Shown: piece by piece, positions 1-6,172 of the stretch
Numbering within the stretch: position 1 is the first letter of the stretch
How the letters are laid out: each line of letters starts with the position of its first letter
Assembly (NCBI GenBank): GCA_003242315.1
Contig: QGUY01000054.1
Location: 1-17,351, forward strand
Reading direction: 5' to 3'
Length of the DNA: 17,351 nt
DNA from: Bacteroidota bacterium
Lineage (GTDB): Bacteria > Bacteroidota > Bacteroidia > Cytophagales > Cyclobacteriaceae
Program-made: the position numbers and the translations under genes
Notes under the pieces: generated by a model
Database searches by the model: none
Seen by the model: the letters and a program-made list of their open reading frames with translations, nothing else
Told to the model about the DNA's origin: nothing

Positions 1-813
1 CGCTCAACCTGGCAGACGATAACAATGCCTGTGGGCTTATGGGTAAGCTGGACCTTTGTCTCAACCTTGTTGACATTCTGGCCGCCCGCACCACCGGATC
101 GCGATGTCTGAATTTCAACATCGGCGGGATTGATCTCGATCTCGATGCTGTCGTCAACCTTGGGATATACAAAGACGGATGCGAAAGAGGTGTGACGTCG
201 CTGGTTTGAATCGAACGGAGATATCCGCACGAGACGGTGAACACCGATTTCAGATTTGAGCTTTCCGTAAGCGAATGGCCCTTCGATTTCGAGGGTGGCC
301 GACTTGATCCCGGCAACGTCGCCCGCCTGATAGTCGATCTGCGACACCTTGTATCCATGCTTTTCACCCCACATGATGTACATGCGGTTCAGCATGTCAG
401 CCCAATCCTGACTTTCCGTGCCGCCAGCGCCGGGGTTAATCTCAATCACAGCACCAAGCTGATCCTCCTCACGGCTGAGCATCTTCTTAAATTCAAGATC
501 CTCAACCTCTTTTAGCGTACTCGCATATTCGCTGTCGAGTTCCTCTTCGCTGACTTCGCCAGCTTCGTGGAATTCGTACAACACTTCGAGATCATCCAGG
601 GATTTGCTCACCTGCTCAAAGGCGTCAGTCCACATTTTCTTCGCCCGCAGCTCCCTGAGCATAGCTTCGGCCTGGCGTGGATTCTGCCAAAAATCCGCTT
701 GTTGGGTGATTCGTTCTTCGTCGCGTACTTCTACAATCTTACGATCGTAGTCAAAGATACCTCCTCAAGGCAGAAACGCGAGCCTTCAAATCTTTCAGTT
801 GTTCAGTAGTCAT
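1..813 (-). CDS. prfB: Peptide chain release factor 2 (RF2), partial, with programmed +1 frameshift
   Basis: RF2 recognises UGA and UAA stop codons in the ribosomal A site and triggers peptide release. Reading starts at ATG 813-811 and runs 20 codons to CTT (756-754), followed by an in-frame TGA (753-751). Skipping the T at 753 restores a frame that stays open to the window edge, so the coding sequence is complement(join(<1..752,754..813)). About 270 residues are visible; the C-terminus lies outside. Landmarks by residue in the shifted product: SPF codon-recognition motif 198-200 (in RISPFDSN) and the catalytic GGQ 243-245 (SGGAGGQNVNKVE). An acidic, helical N-terminal domain precedes them, as in the family. 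The early TGA is regulation, not damage: it is preceded by AGGAGG and followed by C, as in Escherichia coli. The gene is separated from the next gene upstream by a repeat-filled gap and probably has its own promoter. Confidence 0.97.
750..765 (-). promoter_or_regulatory. Programmed +1 ribosomal frameshift site of prfB
   Basis: On the minus strand the string reads AGGAGG TAT CTT TGA C. An internal Shine-Dalgarno-like AGGAGG (765-760) sits 3 nt before the slippery CTT codon, followed by a TGA in a poor termination context (next base C). This matches the known autoregulatory site, where scarcity of RF2 slows decoding of UGA and promotes slippage of the tRNA-Leu from CUU to UUU. Upstream codons 1-20 and the downstream RF2 frame both look like normal RF2 sequence. 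Confidence 0.95.
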
Positions 814-831
814 TGTTCTTTAGATCAGCCG

Positions 832-839
832 CAAATATA
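832..839 (-). promoter_or_regulatory. Candidate prfB promoter, -7 element
   Basis: The minus strand reads TATATTTG, an exact match to the Bacteroidota -7 consensus TAnnTTTG. It lies 18 nt upstream of the prfB ATG, giving a very short leader. No clear -33 TTTG is seen; that region is made of the GTGTTTAC-type repeat starting at 841. Confidence 0.5.
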
Positions 840-840
840 C

Positions 841-968
841 GTGTTTATGTGCTTACGTGTTTACGTTGGTAATAATAACGTTCTTGCCTTGTCGGAAAAT
901 TATGGCTAGCCCATCGTTTACCTTTTTGATCGTCACCGCGAAGGCGCGAAGGCGCAAAAAAATTGCGC
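841..968 (+). repeat. Composite intergenic repeat, copy 1
   Basis: Copy 1 starts with three 8-mer units (GTGTTTAT, GTGCTTAC, GTGTTTAC). A GTTGGTAATAATAACG module, a CTTGTCGG segment and ATCGTTTACCTTTTTGATCG follow, ending in CACCGCGAAGGCGCGAAGG. It finishes in a short perfect hairpin, GCGCAA (952-957) and TTGCGC (963-968) around AAAAA. It lacks the left GGACCCCTTTAGGGG module present in the other copies. Its left edge abuts the prfB -7 element. Confidence 0.75.
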
Positions 969-1106
969 GCTGGACCCCTTTAGGGGCGGGCGGCGGTAAT
1001 GTGTTTACGTGTTTACGTGCTTACGTGTTTACGCTCGGTAACGATAACATGCGCGTCTTGTCGCCAAATAAGGGATAACTCAGTGTTTACGTTTTTGACC
1101 GTCACC
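965..1106 (+). repeat. Composite intergenic repeat, copy 2
   Basis: The order is GCGCGC, GGACCCCTTTAGGGG, GCGGGCGGCGGTAAT, then four 8-mers (GTGTTTAC twice, GTGCTTAC, GTGTTTAC), CGGTAACGATAAC, CTTGTCG, GGGATAACTCA and GTTTACGTTTTTGACCGTCACC. Similarity to the other copies ends at about 1106, where unrelated sequence begins. It is a direct repeat of the 1204-1375 copy with only scattered differences. Confidence 0.8.
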
Positions 1107-1127
1107 AATCAGTAAATACATTATGTA

Positions 1128-1148
1128 GAGACCCACGGCGTACGTCTC
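1128..1148. repeat. Decayed palindromic element
   Basis: GAGAC (1128-1132) and GTCTC (1144-1148) are inverted arms around an inner ACG/CGT pairing, with two mismatched positions. It resembles a degraded form of the GTAGAGACGCACGG-type palindromes found between genes in many bacteria; that family link is from memory. It sits in the unique spacer between repeat copies 2 and 3. Confidence 0.45.
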
Positions 1149-1203
1149 CATTCAATTCCCATGGGTCAATCCGACAGGTACATAGTAAGAAGAATGGGGT
1201 GGT

Positions 1204-1375
1204 GCGCGCCGGACCCCTTTAGGGGTTAGGGCGGGCGGCGGTAATGTGTTTACGTGTTTACGTGCGTACGTGTTTACGTTCGGTAACGATAACGTTGAGG
1301 TCTTGTCGGGAATGAGGGGTAACTCATCGTCTACGTTCTCGATCCTCATCGCTAAGGCGCAAGGACGCAAAGAAG
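1204..1375 (+). repeat. Composite intergenic repeat, copy 3
   Basis: This copy has GCGCGC, GGACCCCTTTAGGGG, an extra TTAGG, GCGGGCGGCGGTAAT, 8-mer units GTGTTTAC, GTGTTTAC, GTGCGTAC, GTGTTTAC, then CGGTAACGATAACG, TCTTGTCGGG, GGGGTAACTCATCG and the terminal CGCTAAGGCGCAAGGACGCAAAG module. It is the most complete copy and shows that the terminal GCGCAAAG-type module belongs to the same composite. Confidence 0.8.
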
Positions 1376-1435
1376 ATAGACACAATGTTTTCAATCCCGC
1401 ATTAACACCGCCAACTGCAGACTGCCTACTACTGC

Positions 1436-1981
1436 CTATTTCGGAATATAAGGCGACTGATATCCCTTCGGACCAGCGTCCCGATAGAATGGCGACTCCG
1501 GCGTTGCCATGCGCAGGCGAATCCGCCCGCGAACTTTTCGCGAGTTCCGGCCGATGTACCGCATGGGCACACCGGCGGCGATCATGGCAAGGGACGCAGT
1601 GGTTACACTTTCGTCGAGTCGCGCGTCTTCACCGTGCACCACTACGTTGTTGAGTTGGTCGATAGCAAAATATCCGATGCCACCGATCATGAGAAAAAGA
1701 CCAAGACGATGAACGAACGTCTCGCTTCTGAAATACACGCGATCGATCATTCGGAATGCAACGGTATCACGATGTGTAACAACGGCTGTATCGGATAAGG
1801 CATTGATGTACGTGCGTCGCACTTCCTTTGATCCCTTTACGCGAAATGCGAATTCGTCGCCAGCACGTAAACGAAGCAAAACATCCTGATTCTTCAATAG
1901 AAGCAACTGGTTCTGTGCGCTTGCATGATGTACGCACGAAACGCATAGCAAGATCAGCAGAGTGATGTAAATACTGCGCAT
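1436..1981 (-). CDS. Small exported hypothetical protein
   Basis: This 181-aa protein is not one I recognise. Residues 1-22 form a signal peptide (hydrophobic ITLLILLCV core, likely cleavage after ASA before QNQ). A Cys within CVSC could suggest a lipoprotein, but the -3 residue is poor for a lipobox, so signal peptidase I is preferred. The middle has a short beta-rich segment ending in RMIDRVYFR, a style common in small Bacteroidota envelope proteins that follow FxxIDRIYF-like patterns. Two hydrophobic stretches follow (about 93-110 and 126-144), so the mature protein may be membrane-anchored. The C-terminus is polar and basic. Its ATG shares one base with the ilvE stop (TAATG), so the two are very likely co-translated. 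No function is assigned. Confidence 0.75.
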   Translation of the reverse strand: MRSIYITLLILLCVSCVHHASAQNQLLLLKNQDVLLRLRAGDEFAFRVKGSKEVRRTYINALSDTAVVTHRDTVAFRMIDRVYFRSETFVHRLGLFLMIGGIGYFAIDQLNNVVVHGEDARLDESVTTASLAMIAAGVPMRYIGRNSRKVRGRIRLRMATPESPFYRDAGPKGYQSPYIPK

Positions 1982-3045
1982 TACATCCGCACCATCCAGT
2001 TGAACGGATCGGGACGCGTTCCCCGCTTGATTCCTTCGAGTTCTTCGTACAGCTTGTTGGCAAAGGTACGTTCGGCTATCGGTGGCAGGGTGTAGTCCTT
2101 TCCTTCGTATCCTATGGCTTCAATATGCGCAATGGTGGCTGCGGTTCCTACGCCAAATGCTTCCTGCATCTTTCCTGAGGCGAGGGCTTCCACCACCTCT
2201 TTTACAGACACTTTGCGTTCCTCCACTTTCCAGCCCCAATGGCGTGCGAGTGTAAGTACACTGTCGCGCGTTATGCCTGGAAGTATTGAATCGGTAAGCT
2301 CGGGTGTCACGAGCGTGTCATCTATCACGAACATTACGTTCATGGTACCCGATTCTTCGATGTATTCATGTGCCCGGCCGTCGGTCCACAGCAACTGATG
2401 ATATCCTTCCTTTTGCGCGAGGAGTGCGGGATAAATGGAAGCTGCATAATTGCCACCAGTCTTCGCATAACCAGTACCCCCTGCCGCAGCTCTGGTGTAA
2501 TGTGTTTCTATTTTGACGCGGACCGGATCGGAATAATACATTCCCACCGGTGAAAGAATGACCATGTAGGTGAAATCGATCGACGGACGAATGCCGATAT
2601 ATTCATCCGCGGAAAACAGGAACGGGCGAATGTAGAGCGACGCGCCAGGCTGCCTTGGTATCCACTCACGATCGAGTGCGATCAACTCGCGCATGCTCTC
2701 CATGTACAAGTCTTCAGGCACTGTCGCGAGGCACATACGCTCAGCAGAGCGATTCAGTCGGTTCAGATTCGCCAGGGGTCGAAACACGAGCGCCTCCCCG
2801 GATTCCGAGCGGTAAGCCTTCAACCCTTCGAAGATCGAGTGGGCGTAGTGAAGCGTGGGCGACGCCGGGCTGATTGTGATCTTGCCGTAGGGCACGATCC
2901 GGAGGTTTTTCCAGGCACCATCCCTGAAGTCGGCCATAAACATGTGATCGGTGTAGTGCTTACCGAAAGGGATGTTCGAAAAGTCGAATTCTCCCACGCG
3001 CGACTGTTCTACCCTTTGAATCTCAATGCGTTGTGCTGCGATCAT
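1981..3045 (-). CDS. ilvE: Branched-chain amino acid aminotransferase
   Basis: A 354-aa fold-type IV PLP enzyme that interconverts leucine, isoleucine and valine with their 2-oxo acids, using glutamate/2-oxoglutarate, in the cytoplasm. The sequence resembles the longer BCAT type (also found in eukaryotes). The N-terminus has HYTDHMFMADF. HYAHSIFEGLKAYR lies at 66-79. The PLP lysine is expected at K195 within AKTGGNYAAS, and the conserved glutamate motif IEESGTMN is at 229-236. The length is normal and the sequence looks intact. It overlaps the next gene by 1 nt (TAATG) and begins 49 bp after the cobalamin adenosyltransferase. There is no Shine-Dalgarno; TAACTTGC at 3074-3067 on the minus strand resembles a -7 promoter element. 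Confidence 0.95.
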   Translation of the reverse strand: MIAAQRIEIQRVEQSRVGEFDFSNIPFGKHYTDHMFMADFRDGAWKNLRIVPYGKITISPASPTLHYAHSIFEGLKAYRSESGEALVFRPLANLNRLNRSAERMCLATVPEDLYMESMRELIALDREWIPRQPGASLYIRPFLFSADEYIGIRPSIDFTYMVILSPVGMYYSDPVRVKIETHYTRAAAGGTGYAKTGGNYAASIYPALLAQKEGYHQLLWTDGRAHEYIEESGTMNVMFVIDDTLVTPELTDSILPGITRDSVLTLARHWGWKVEERKVSVKEVVEALASGKMQEAFGVGTAATIAHIEAIGYEGKDYTLPPIAERTFANKLYEELEGIKRGTRPDPFNWMVRM

Positions 3046-3066
3046 TACGATAACCGTTAACGATGG

Positions 3067-3074
3067 GCAAGTTA
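3067..3074 (-). promoter_or_regulatory. Candidate -7 element upstream of ilvE
   Basis: The minus strand reads TAACTTGC, followed by CCATC, 21 nt before the ilvE ATG. It differs from TAnnTTTG at two positions, but a near-identical TAACTTGGC stands before the cobalamin adenosyltransferase and the M61 peptidase genes. No -33 element is clear. Confidence 0.3.
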
Positions 3075-3094
3075 GCTTCTTTTAGGGGAAAAAG

Positions 3095-3646
3095 TCACGA
3101 ATAACGGGGTTTCCAGGGGGTTTCTGTTGCGCCGAGCTCCTGTGCCATGGCACGCGCAAGCACGAAGAGGTAGTCAGACAGCCGGTTGAGATACACCAGT
3201 AATAGGCGGTCACCCTCCTCACGGGCATACAGTGACACAAGCCTCCGCTCTGCGCGTCGGCATACGGTGCGTGCAATGTGACAAAAGGACACCGACTGAT
3301 GTCCTCCGGGCAGCACAAACGAGCGCATTTCGGGCAGCGAGCGGTCCATTTCGTCAATCGCTGCTTCGAGCCTTCCGACCGCCGCTTCATCGAGTTTGGG
3401 GATTTTCACTTTTTCATTTCCCGGTTCGGCGGCAAGCATGGAAGAAATGACGAACAGATTTTCCTGAATGCCAACGAGAAAATCGTGTCGCGACCGGTTC
3501 ACCTCCTGATCGCGTAAGAGCCCCATCCACGAATTGAGTTCATCAATGGTACCGTATGCTTCTATCCGTGCGTCGTCTTTGGATACGCGTTTTCCTCCGA
3601 AGAGTCCGGTAGAACCGGAATCGCCTGTTTTTGTATAAATCTTCAT
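3095..3646 (-). CDS. Cob(I)alamin adenosyltransferase, PduO/MMAB type
   Basis: A 183-aa protein that transfers the adenosyl group of ATP to cob(I)alamin, giving adenosylcobalamin, the cofactor of enzymes such as methylmalonyl-CoA mutase. Key parts: the N-terminal ATP-binding signature TKTGDSGSTGLFGG (residues 5-18), then RIEAYGTIDELNSW, the helix with CRRAERRLVSL, and YLNRLSDYLFVLAR near the C-terminus. All are typical of PduO-type enzymes. The chosen ATG (3646) places MKIYTKTGD at the N-terminus as in relatives. A GTG five codons upstream (3661) would add MWFRI and is less likely. It lies between the ABC ATPase gene (66 bp upstream) and ilvE (49 bp downstream), in the same direction. Confidence 0.94.
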   Translation of the reverse strand: MKIYTKTGDSGSTGLFGGKRVSKDDARIEAYGTIDELNSWMGLLRDQEVNRSRHDFLVGIQENLFVISSMLAAEPGNEKVKIPKLDEAAVGRLEAAIDEMDRSLPEMRSFVLPGGHQSVSFCHIARTVCRRAERRLVSLYAREEGDRLLLVYLNRLSDYLFVLARAMAQELGATETPWKPRYS

Positions 3647-3660
3647 GATGCGAAACCACA

Positions 3661-3678
3661 CCGCGCTGCCTGGCGCGG
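3661..3678 (-). other. GC-rich hairpin just upstream of the adenosyltransferase start
   Basis: CCGCGC (3661-3666) and GCGCGG (3673-3678) are perfect inverted arms around a 6-nt loop, ending 14 nt before the ATG at 3646. No U-tract follows on either strand, so it is not a standard intrinsic terminator. It could modulate translation or slow RNA polymerase after the ABC gene. The gap is too short for a cobalamin riboswitch. Confidence 0.45.
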
Positions 3679-3685
3679 GTGGAAG

Positions 3686-3693
3686 CCAAGTTA
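3686..3693 (-). promoter_or_regulatory. Candidate -7 element upstream of the adenosyltransferase
   Basis: The minus strand reads TAACTTGG, then CTTCC, 39 nt before the ATG at 3646 and upstream of the GC hairpin. It resembles TAnnTTTG and matches similar octamers before ilvE and the M61 gene. Confidence 0.3.
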
Positions 3694-3712
3694 CGATCTT
3701 TTTGGACAGGTG

Positions 3713-4429
3713 TCAGGAAGCCGCTACGGGCTCAGTACGCGTGATGTTGTCGTTCTTGCGGTCCCATTCAATAAGACCGTCACGCAACCGCACAATGCGA
3801 TGCGCATAGTGGGCGATGTCATCTTCGTGGGTCACCATAATGATGGTGTTTCCCTTGTCGTGAAGCTCCTGGAAGAGGTGCATTATGTCATACGACGTCT
3901 TGGTATCCAGGTTTCCCGTCGGCTCGTCGGCGAGAATGATCGATGGGTTGTTCACCAGAGCGCGTGCGATGGCAACGCGTTGCCGCTGACCTCCGGATAG
4001 TTCATTGGGTTTATGATGCCAGCGATCGGCAAGTCCAACGTTTTCCAGCGCCGCCATGGCCCTTTCCTCACGTTCGGATTTGCTGTACCCCGCATAGATC
4101 AATGGAAGCGCCACATTTTCAAGGGCGGAAGCGCGGGGGAGCAGGTTAAAAGTCTGGAATACAAAACCGATTTCCCGGTTACGGACTTCGGCCAACTCAT
4201 TTTCCGTCATCTCACTGACTAGCTGATTGTTGAGCATGTAGGTCCCGCCTGTGGGCGTATCCAGACAACCAATTATGTTCATCAGCGTCGACTTTCCTGA
4301 ACCGGAAGGGCCCATAAAGGCCACATACTCACCCTTTTCAATGGTGATCGACACAGATTGGAGGGCTCTGACCTCCGTATTCCCCATCACGTAAATTCTG
4401 GAAAGGTTGTGGGTTTCAATGATTGCCAT
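3713..4429 (-). CDS. ABC transporter ATP-binding protein, LolD/MacB/FtsE-like
   Basis: A 238-aa nucleotide-binding subunit. In order: Walker A GPSGSGKST (residues 40-48), Q-loop Gln at 92 (FVFQTFNLLP), signature LSGGQRQRVAIARAL (from 144), Walker B IILADEPTGNLD (from 164), and switch histidine in VTHEDD (H201). The ALENVALPLIYAG segment and the DEPTGNLD ending place it in the group whose partners are FtsX/MacB/LolCE-type permeases, which drive mechanotransmission or lipoprotein release rather than simple uptake. No such permease lies beside it; neighbours are the NRDE protein upstream and the adenosyltransferase downstream. The ATG at 4429 is preferred over the TTG at 4435, since MAIIETHNLSR is the usual N-terminus. 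The substrate is unknown. Confidence 0.94.
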   Translation of the reverse strand: MAIIETHNLSRIYVMGNTEVRALQSVSITIEKGEYVAFMGPSGSGKSTLMNIIGCLDTPTGGTYMLNNQLVSEMTENELAEVRNREIGFVFQTFNLLPRASALENVALPLIYAGYSKSEREERAMAALENVGLADRWHHKPNELSGGQRQRVAIARALVNNPSIILADEPTGNLDTKTSYDIMHLFQELHDKGNTIIMVTHEDDIAHYAHRIVRLRDGLIEWDRKNDNITRTEPVAAS

Positions 4430-4488
4430 GCCCAATTAGTTAGCTTCTGTCCTCCATCATTACACACGACACCGCAATTTGAGAAAAG

Positions 4489-5295
4489 TTACCCGGTTTT
4501 CTGGCCGCTTTTATGATATGCGGAGTCGTTCATCCCCACCCGGAAGGCAAATGCCTTGCCGGAATAGGAGAAATCGGTGGGGTTATATACCCGTTCCACA
4601 AATTTGACCTGGTTTTCGCGGTCCACCAGGATTACGGTTGAGCTCCTCGATCCGTATCCCGGACTCTTTATAAATATCGACGACAGTTGCCGTTCCCGTT
4701 CCAGGCCGACACCCGTGTCAGGCAATTCATGGTCCGGTGCCGTCATATCGTCATACAGGACATCCAGGTATGAATCCGGGTCTCCCACCCGATTGCGAAT
4801 CAGCGTCTCGACGTTTTGCGTTGCGCGTCGCACCTTTGGCCAGGGCGTATTTAGCAGAGCGTTGCTGATGCCGTGTAGTCCGGGGGGCACGGCTGTTATT
4901 CCGTTGCCGTAGTTTGAATAATAATAGAGTTCACGGGGATTGCCCACGATCAGATTGAAGCCGTTGTACAGGTGGGCCCGTTGTGCCACATCCTCCAGGT
5001 ATGCCAGGGGGTGTTTTTCGGACAGCAGAAAGTCGGTGACCAGACCTCCGCGCGAGGGAGCGTCAGGCCGGTATCGGGAGAGATCGCGGTAATTCGTGAC
5101 CATGGCCACCCTCCCATTGCGGTGCATTGCCAGCCAGGTGCCGTTCGCCACAAGGTCGCGTCCCCCCAGGATTTCGGGGTGGTCGTCCCAGAATGCTGCC
5201 GACGCGCTCTTCCTTTCGTAAAACTCATCCCGGTTTGCCGCCACAATCAGCGGATAATCAGGATGTTCGTTAAGTGACAAAACAATAAGACACAT
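4489..5295 (-). CDS. NRDE (TANGO2) family protein
   Basis: A 268-aa member of the NRDE family, shared by bacteria and the eukaryotic TANGO2 protein. The N-terminus is MCLIVLSLNEHPDYPLIVAA, with Met-Cys at the very start, and then the naming motif NRDE at 21-24 (ANRDEFYERKS). FWDDHPEILGGRDLVANGTWLA and MVTNYRD follow. The C-terminal half contains STVILVDRENQVKFVER, typical of the family. TANGO2 has been linked to secretory-pathway organisation and haem or lipid handling in eukaryotes; the bacterial biochemical role is not established. There is no signal peptide, so it is probably cytoplasmic. It follows rnhB by 33 bp and precedes the ABC ATPase by about 60 bp, in one direction, consistent with co-transcription. 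Confidence 0.92.
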   Translation of the reverse strand: MCLIVLSLNEHPDYPLIVAANRDEFYERKSASAAFWDDHPEILGGRDLVANGTWLAMHRNGRVAMVTNYRDLSRYRPDAPSRGGLVTDFLLSEKHPLAYLEDVAQRAHLYNGFNLIVGNPRELYYYSNYGNGITAVPPGLHGISNALLNTPWPKVRRATQNVETLIRNRVGDPDSYLDVLYDDMTAPDHELPDTGVGLERERQLSSIFIKSPGYGSRSSTVILVDRENQVKFVERVYNPTDFSYSGKAFAFRVGMNDSAYHKSGQKTG

Positions 5296-5328
5296 CTGTC
5301 AGTAAAACGGGTTGATGGCACGAGGGGT

Positions 5329-5940
5329 TCACTCGTTGCCTTCTTCGAAAAGCTCGAGCTGGGCCGGCAGCAAGGTAAAGGATTTTCTGTGGAGGGGCGA
5401 CACGCCGAGGAGCCGTATTCCTTCGCGGTGCTCCGGAGTAGGATAGCCAACATTGGTTTCCCATCCATAGCCAGGGTATTCGCGCGCCAATCTCATCATC
5501 AGTTCGTCGCGATAGGTCTTGGCCAGGATGGATGCGGCGGCAATTGAAAGGTATTTGCCATCACCCTTGACCACACACTCATGAGGGATGCCAGGGTATG
5601 GCTTGAAGCGATTTCCGTCGATAAGCAGCAACGTGGGTCTTATCGGAAGACTTGCAATGGCCTTGTGCATAGCTTCGAACGACGCATTCAGAATGTTGAC
5701 CCGGTCGATTTCATAATTGTCGACTTCAGCGACGGCCCAGGCGAGCGCGTCACGTTCAACATCAATCCTGAGCGCCTCACGCTCCTCGCGCGTGAGTTGC
5801 TTTGAGTCGTTCAATCCTTCATGCTGATATCCGCGAGGGAGGATCACTGCAGCGGCGACAACCGGACCAGCGAGACAGCCGCGTCCCGCCTCATCGCAGC
5901 CAGCTTCAATCTGATCGATGGAAAAATTTGAGTGCAGCAT
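5329..5940 (-). CDS. rnhB: Ribonuclease HII
   Basis: A 203-aa type-2 RNase H that nicks the RNA strand of RNA-DNA hybrids and initiates removal of single ribonucleotides misincorporated in DNA. Conserved catalytic acids are visible: D16 and E17 in CDEAGRG, D108 in LLLIDGNRF, and a fourth acid in KTYRDELM (D145). Other family marks are LNDSKQLT, SIAAASILAKTYRD and the C-terminal GYPTPEHREGIRLLGVSPLHRKSF. The length is normal. It is the first gene of the minus-strand cluster, divergent from the Nudix gene. A good -7 element lies 17 nt upstream of its start. Confidence 0.97.
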   Translation of the reverse strand: MLHSNFSIDQIEAGCDEAGRGCLAGPVVAAAVILPRGYQHEGLNDSKQLTREEREALRIDVERDALAWAVAEVDNYEIDRVNILNASFEAMHKAIASLPIRPTLLLIDGNRFKPYPGIPHECVVKGDGKYLSIAAASILAKTYRDELMMRLAREYPGYGWETNVGYPTPEHREGIRLLGVSPLHRKSFTLLPAQLELFEEGNE

Positions 5941-5956
5941 CCCGATCGCGCTAAGG

Positions 5957-5964
5957 CAAACATA
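5957..5964 (-). promoter_or_regulatory. Candidate rnhB promoter, -7 element
   Basis: The minus strand reads TATGTTTG, an exact fit to TAnnTTTG, 16 nt before the rnhB ATG (5940-5938). No TTTG is evident at the -33 position. Transcription would start close to the ATG. This could drive the whole minus-strand cluster down to ilvE. Confidence 0.45.
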
Positions 5965-6006
5965 AAAAGATTTCTATAGTTTACAGAGAAAAATACTACC
6001 ATAGAC

Positions 6007-6080
6007 TTTCACCGCAAAGTCGCCATCGCGCAAAGCCTCATCTTCGTTCACCCATGCGCCATCGCGTCCTTGCGGTAAAT
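6007..6080. repeat. Degenerate CACCGCAAAG-type inverted repeat in the rnhB/Nudix divergent gap
   Basis: ACCGCAA (6011-6017) and TTGCGGT (6070-6076) are perfect inverted arms. Between them lies a 10-bp direct repeat, CGCCATCGCG (6021-6030 and 6057-6066). The same kind of GCGCAAAG-rich sequence ends the composite repeats at 930-968 and 1345-1375, so this looks like another dispersed copy of that module. The rest of the 232-bp gap holds the rnhB promoter and the unassigned Nudix promoter. Confidence 0.5.
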
Positions 6081-6172
6081 GACCAAAACCTTATGCGCTC
6101 AATCTGACATGATCTAACTACACAGTCCAAAACCATATAACTACGCAACTTCAACACATCAGCACTTTCACC

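Larger units (their letters stand above)
814..1435. other. Gene-free repeat-rich interval between prfB and the exported-protein gene
   Basis: This 622-bp stretch has no credible gene. It contains the prfB promoter region, three copies of a composite repeat with GTGTTTAC 8-mer arrays, two CCCCTTTAGGGG palindromes (975-986, 1214-1225), a GCGCAA/TTGCGC hairpin (952-968) and a decayed GAGAC...GTCTC palindrome (1128-1148). Short open frames at 857-1078 and 1246-1653 translate the repeats themselves: both contain the same short peptide from the 8-mer array, so they are taken as spurious. Confidence 0.8.

Noticed and set aside
751..813. In-frame TGA after 20 codons of prfB, suggesting a pseudogene
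   Set aside because: The stop lies in the canonical programmed frameshift context, and the +1 frame continues as intact RF2 with SPF and GGQ motifs.
837..1375. CRISPR array
   Set aside because: The 8-mers are directly tandem without spacers, and the larger copies are separated irregularly and diverged. No cas genes are present.
857..1653. Open frames 857-1078 (+), 1246-1653 (+) and 1152-1394 (-) as hypothetical genes
   Set aside because: They translate the composite repeat; the plus-strand frames share the same peptide from the GTGTTTAC array, and 1246-1653 runs into the antisense of the exported-protein gene.
3647..3712. Cobalamin riboswitch upstream of the adenosyltransferase
   Set aside because: The gap is only 66 bp and shows a single hairpin; a B12 riboswitch is far longer.
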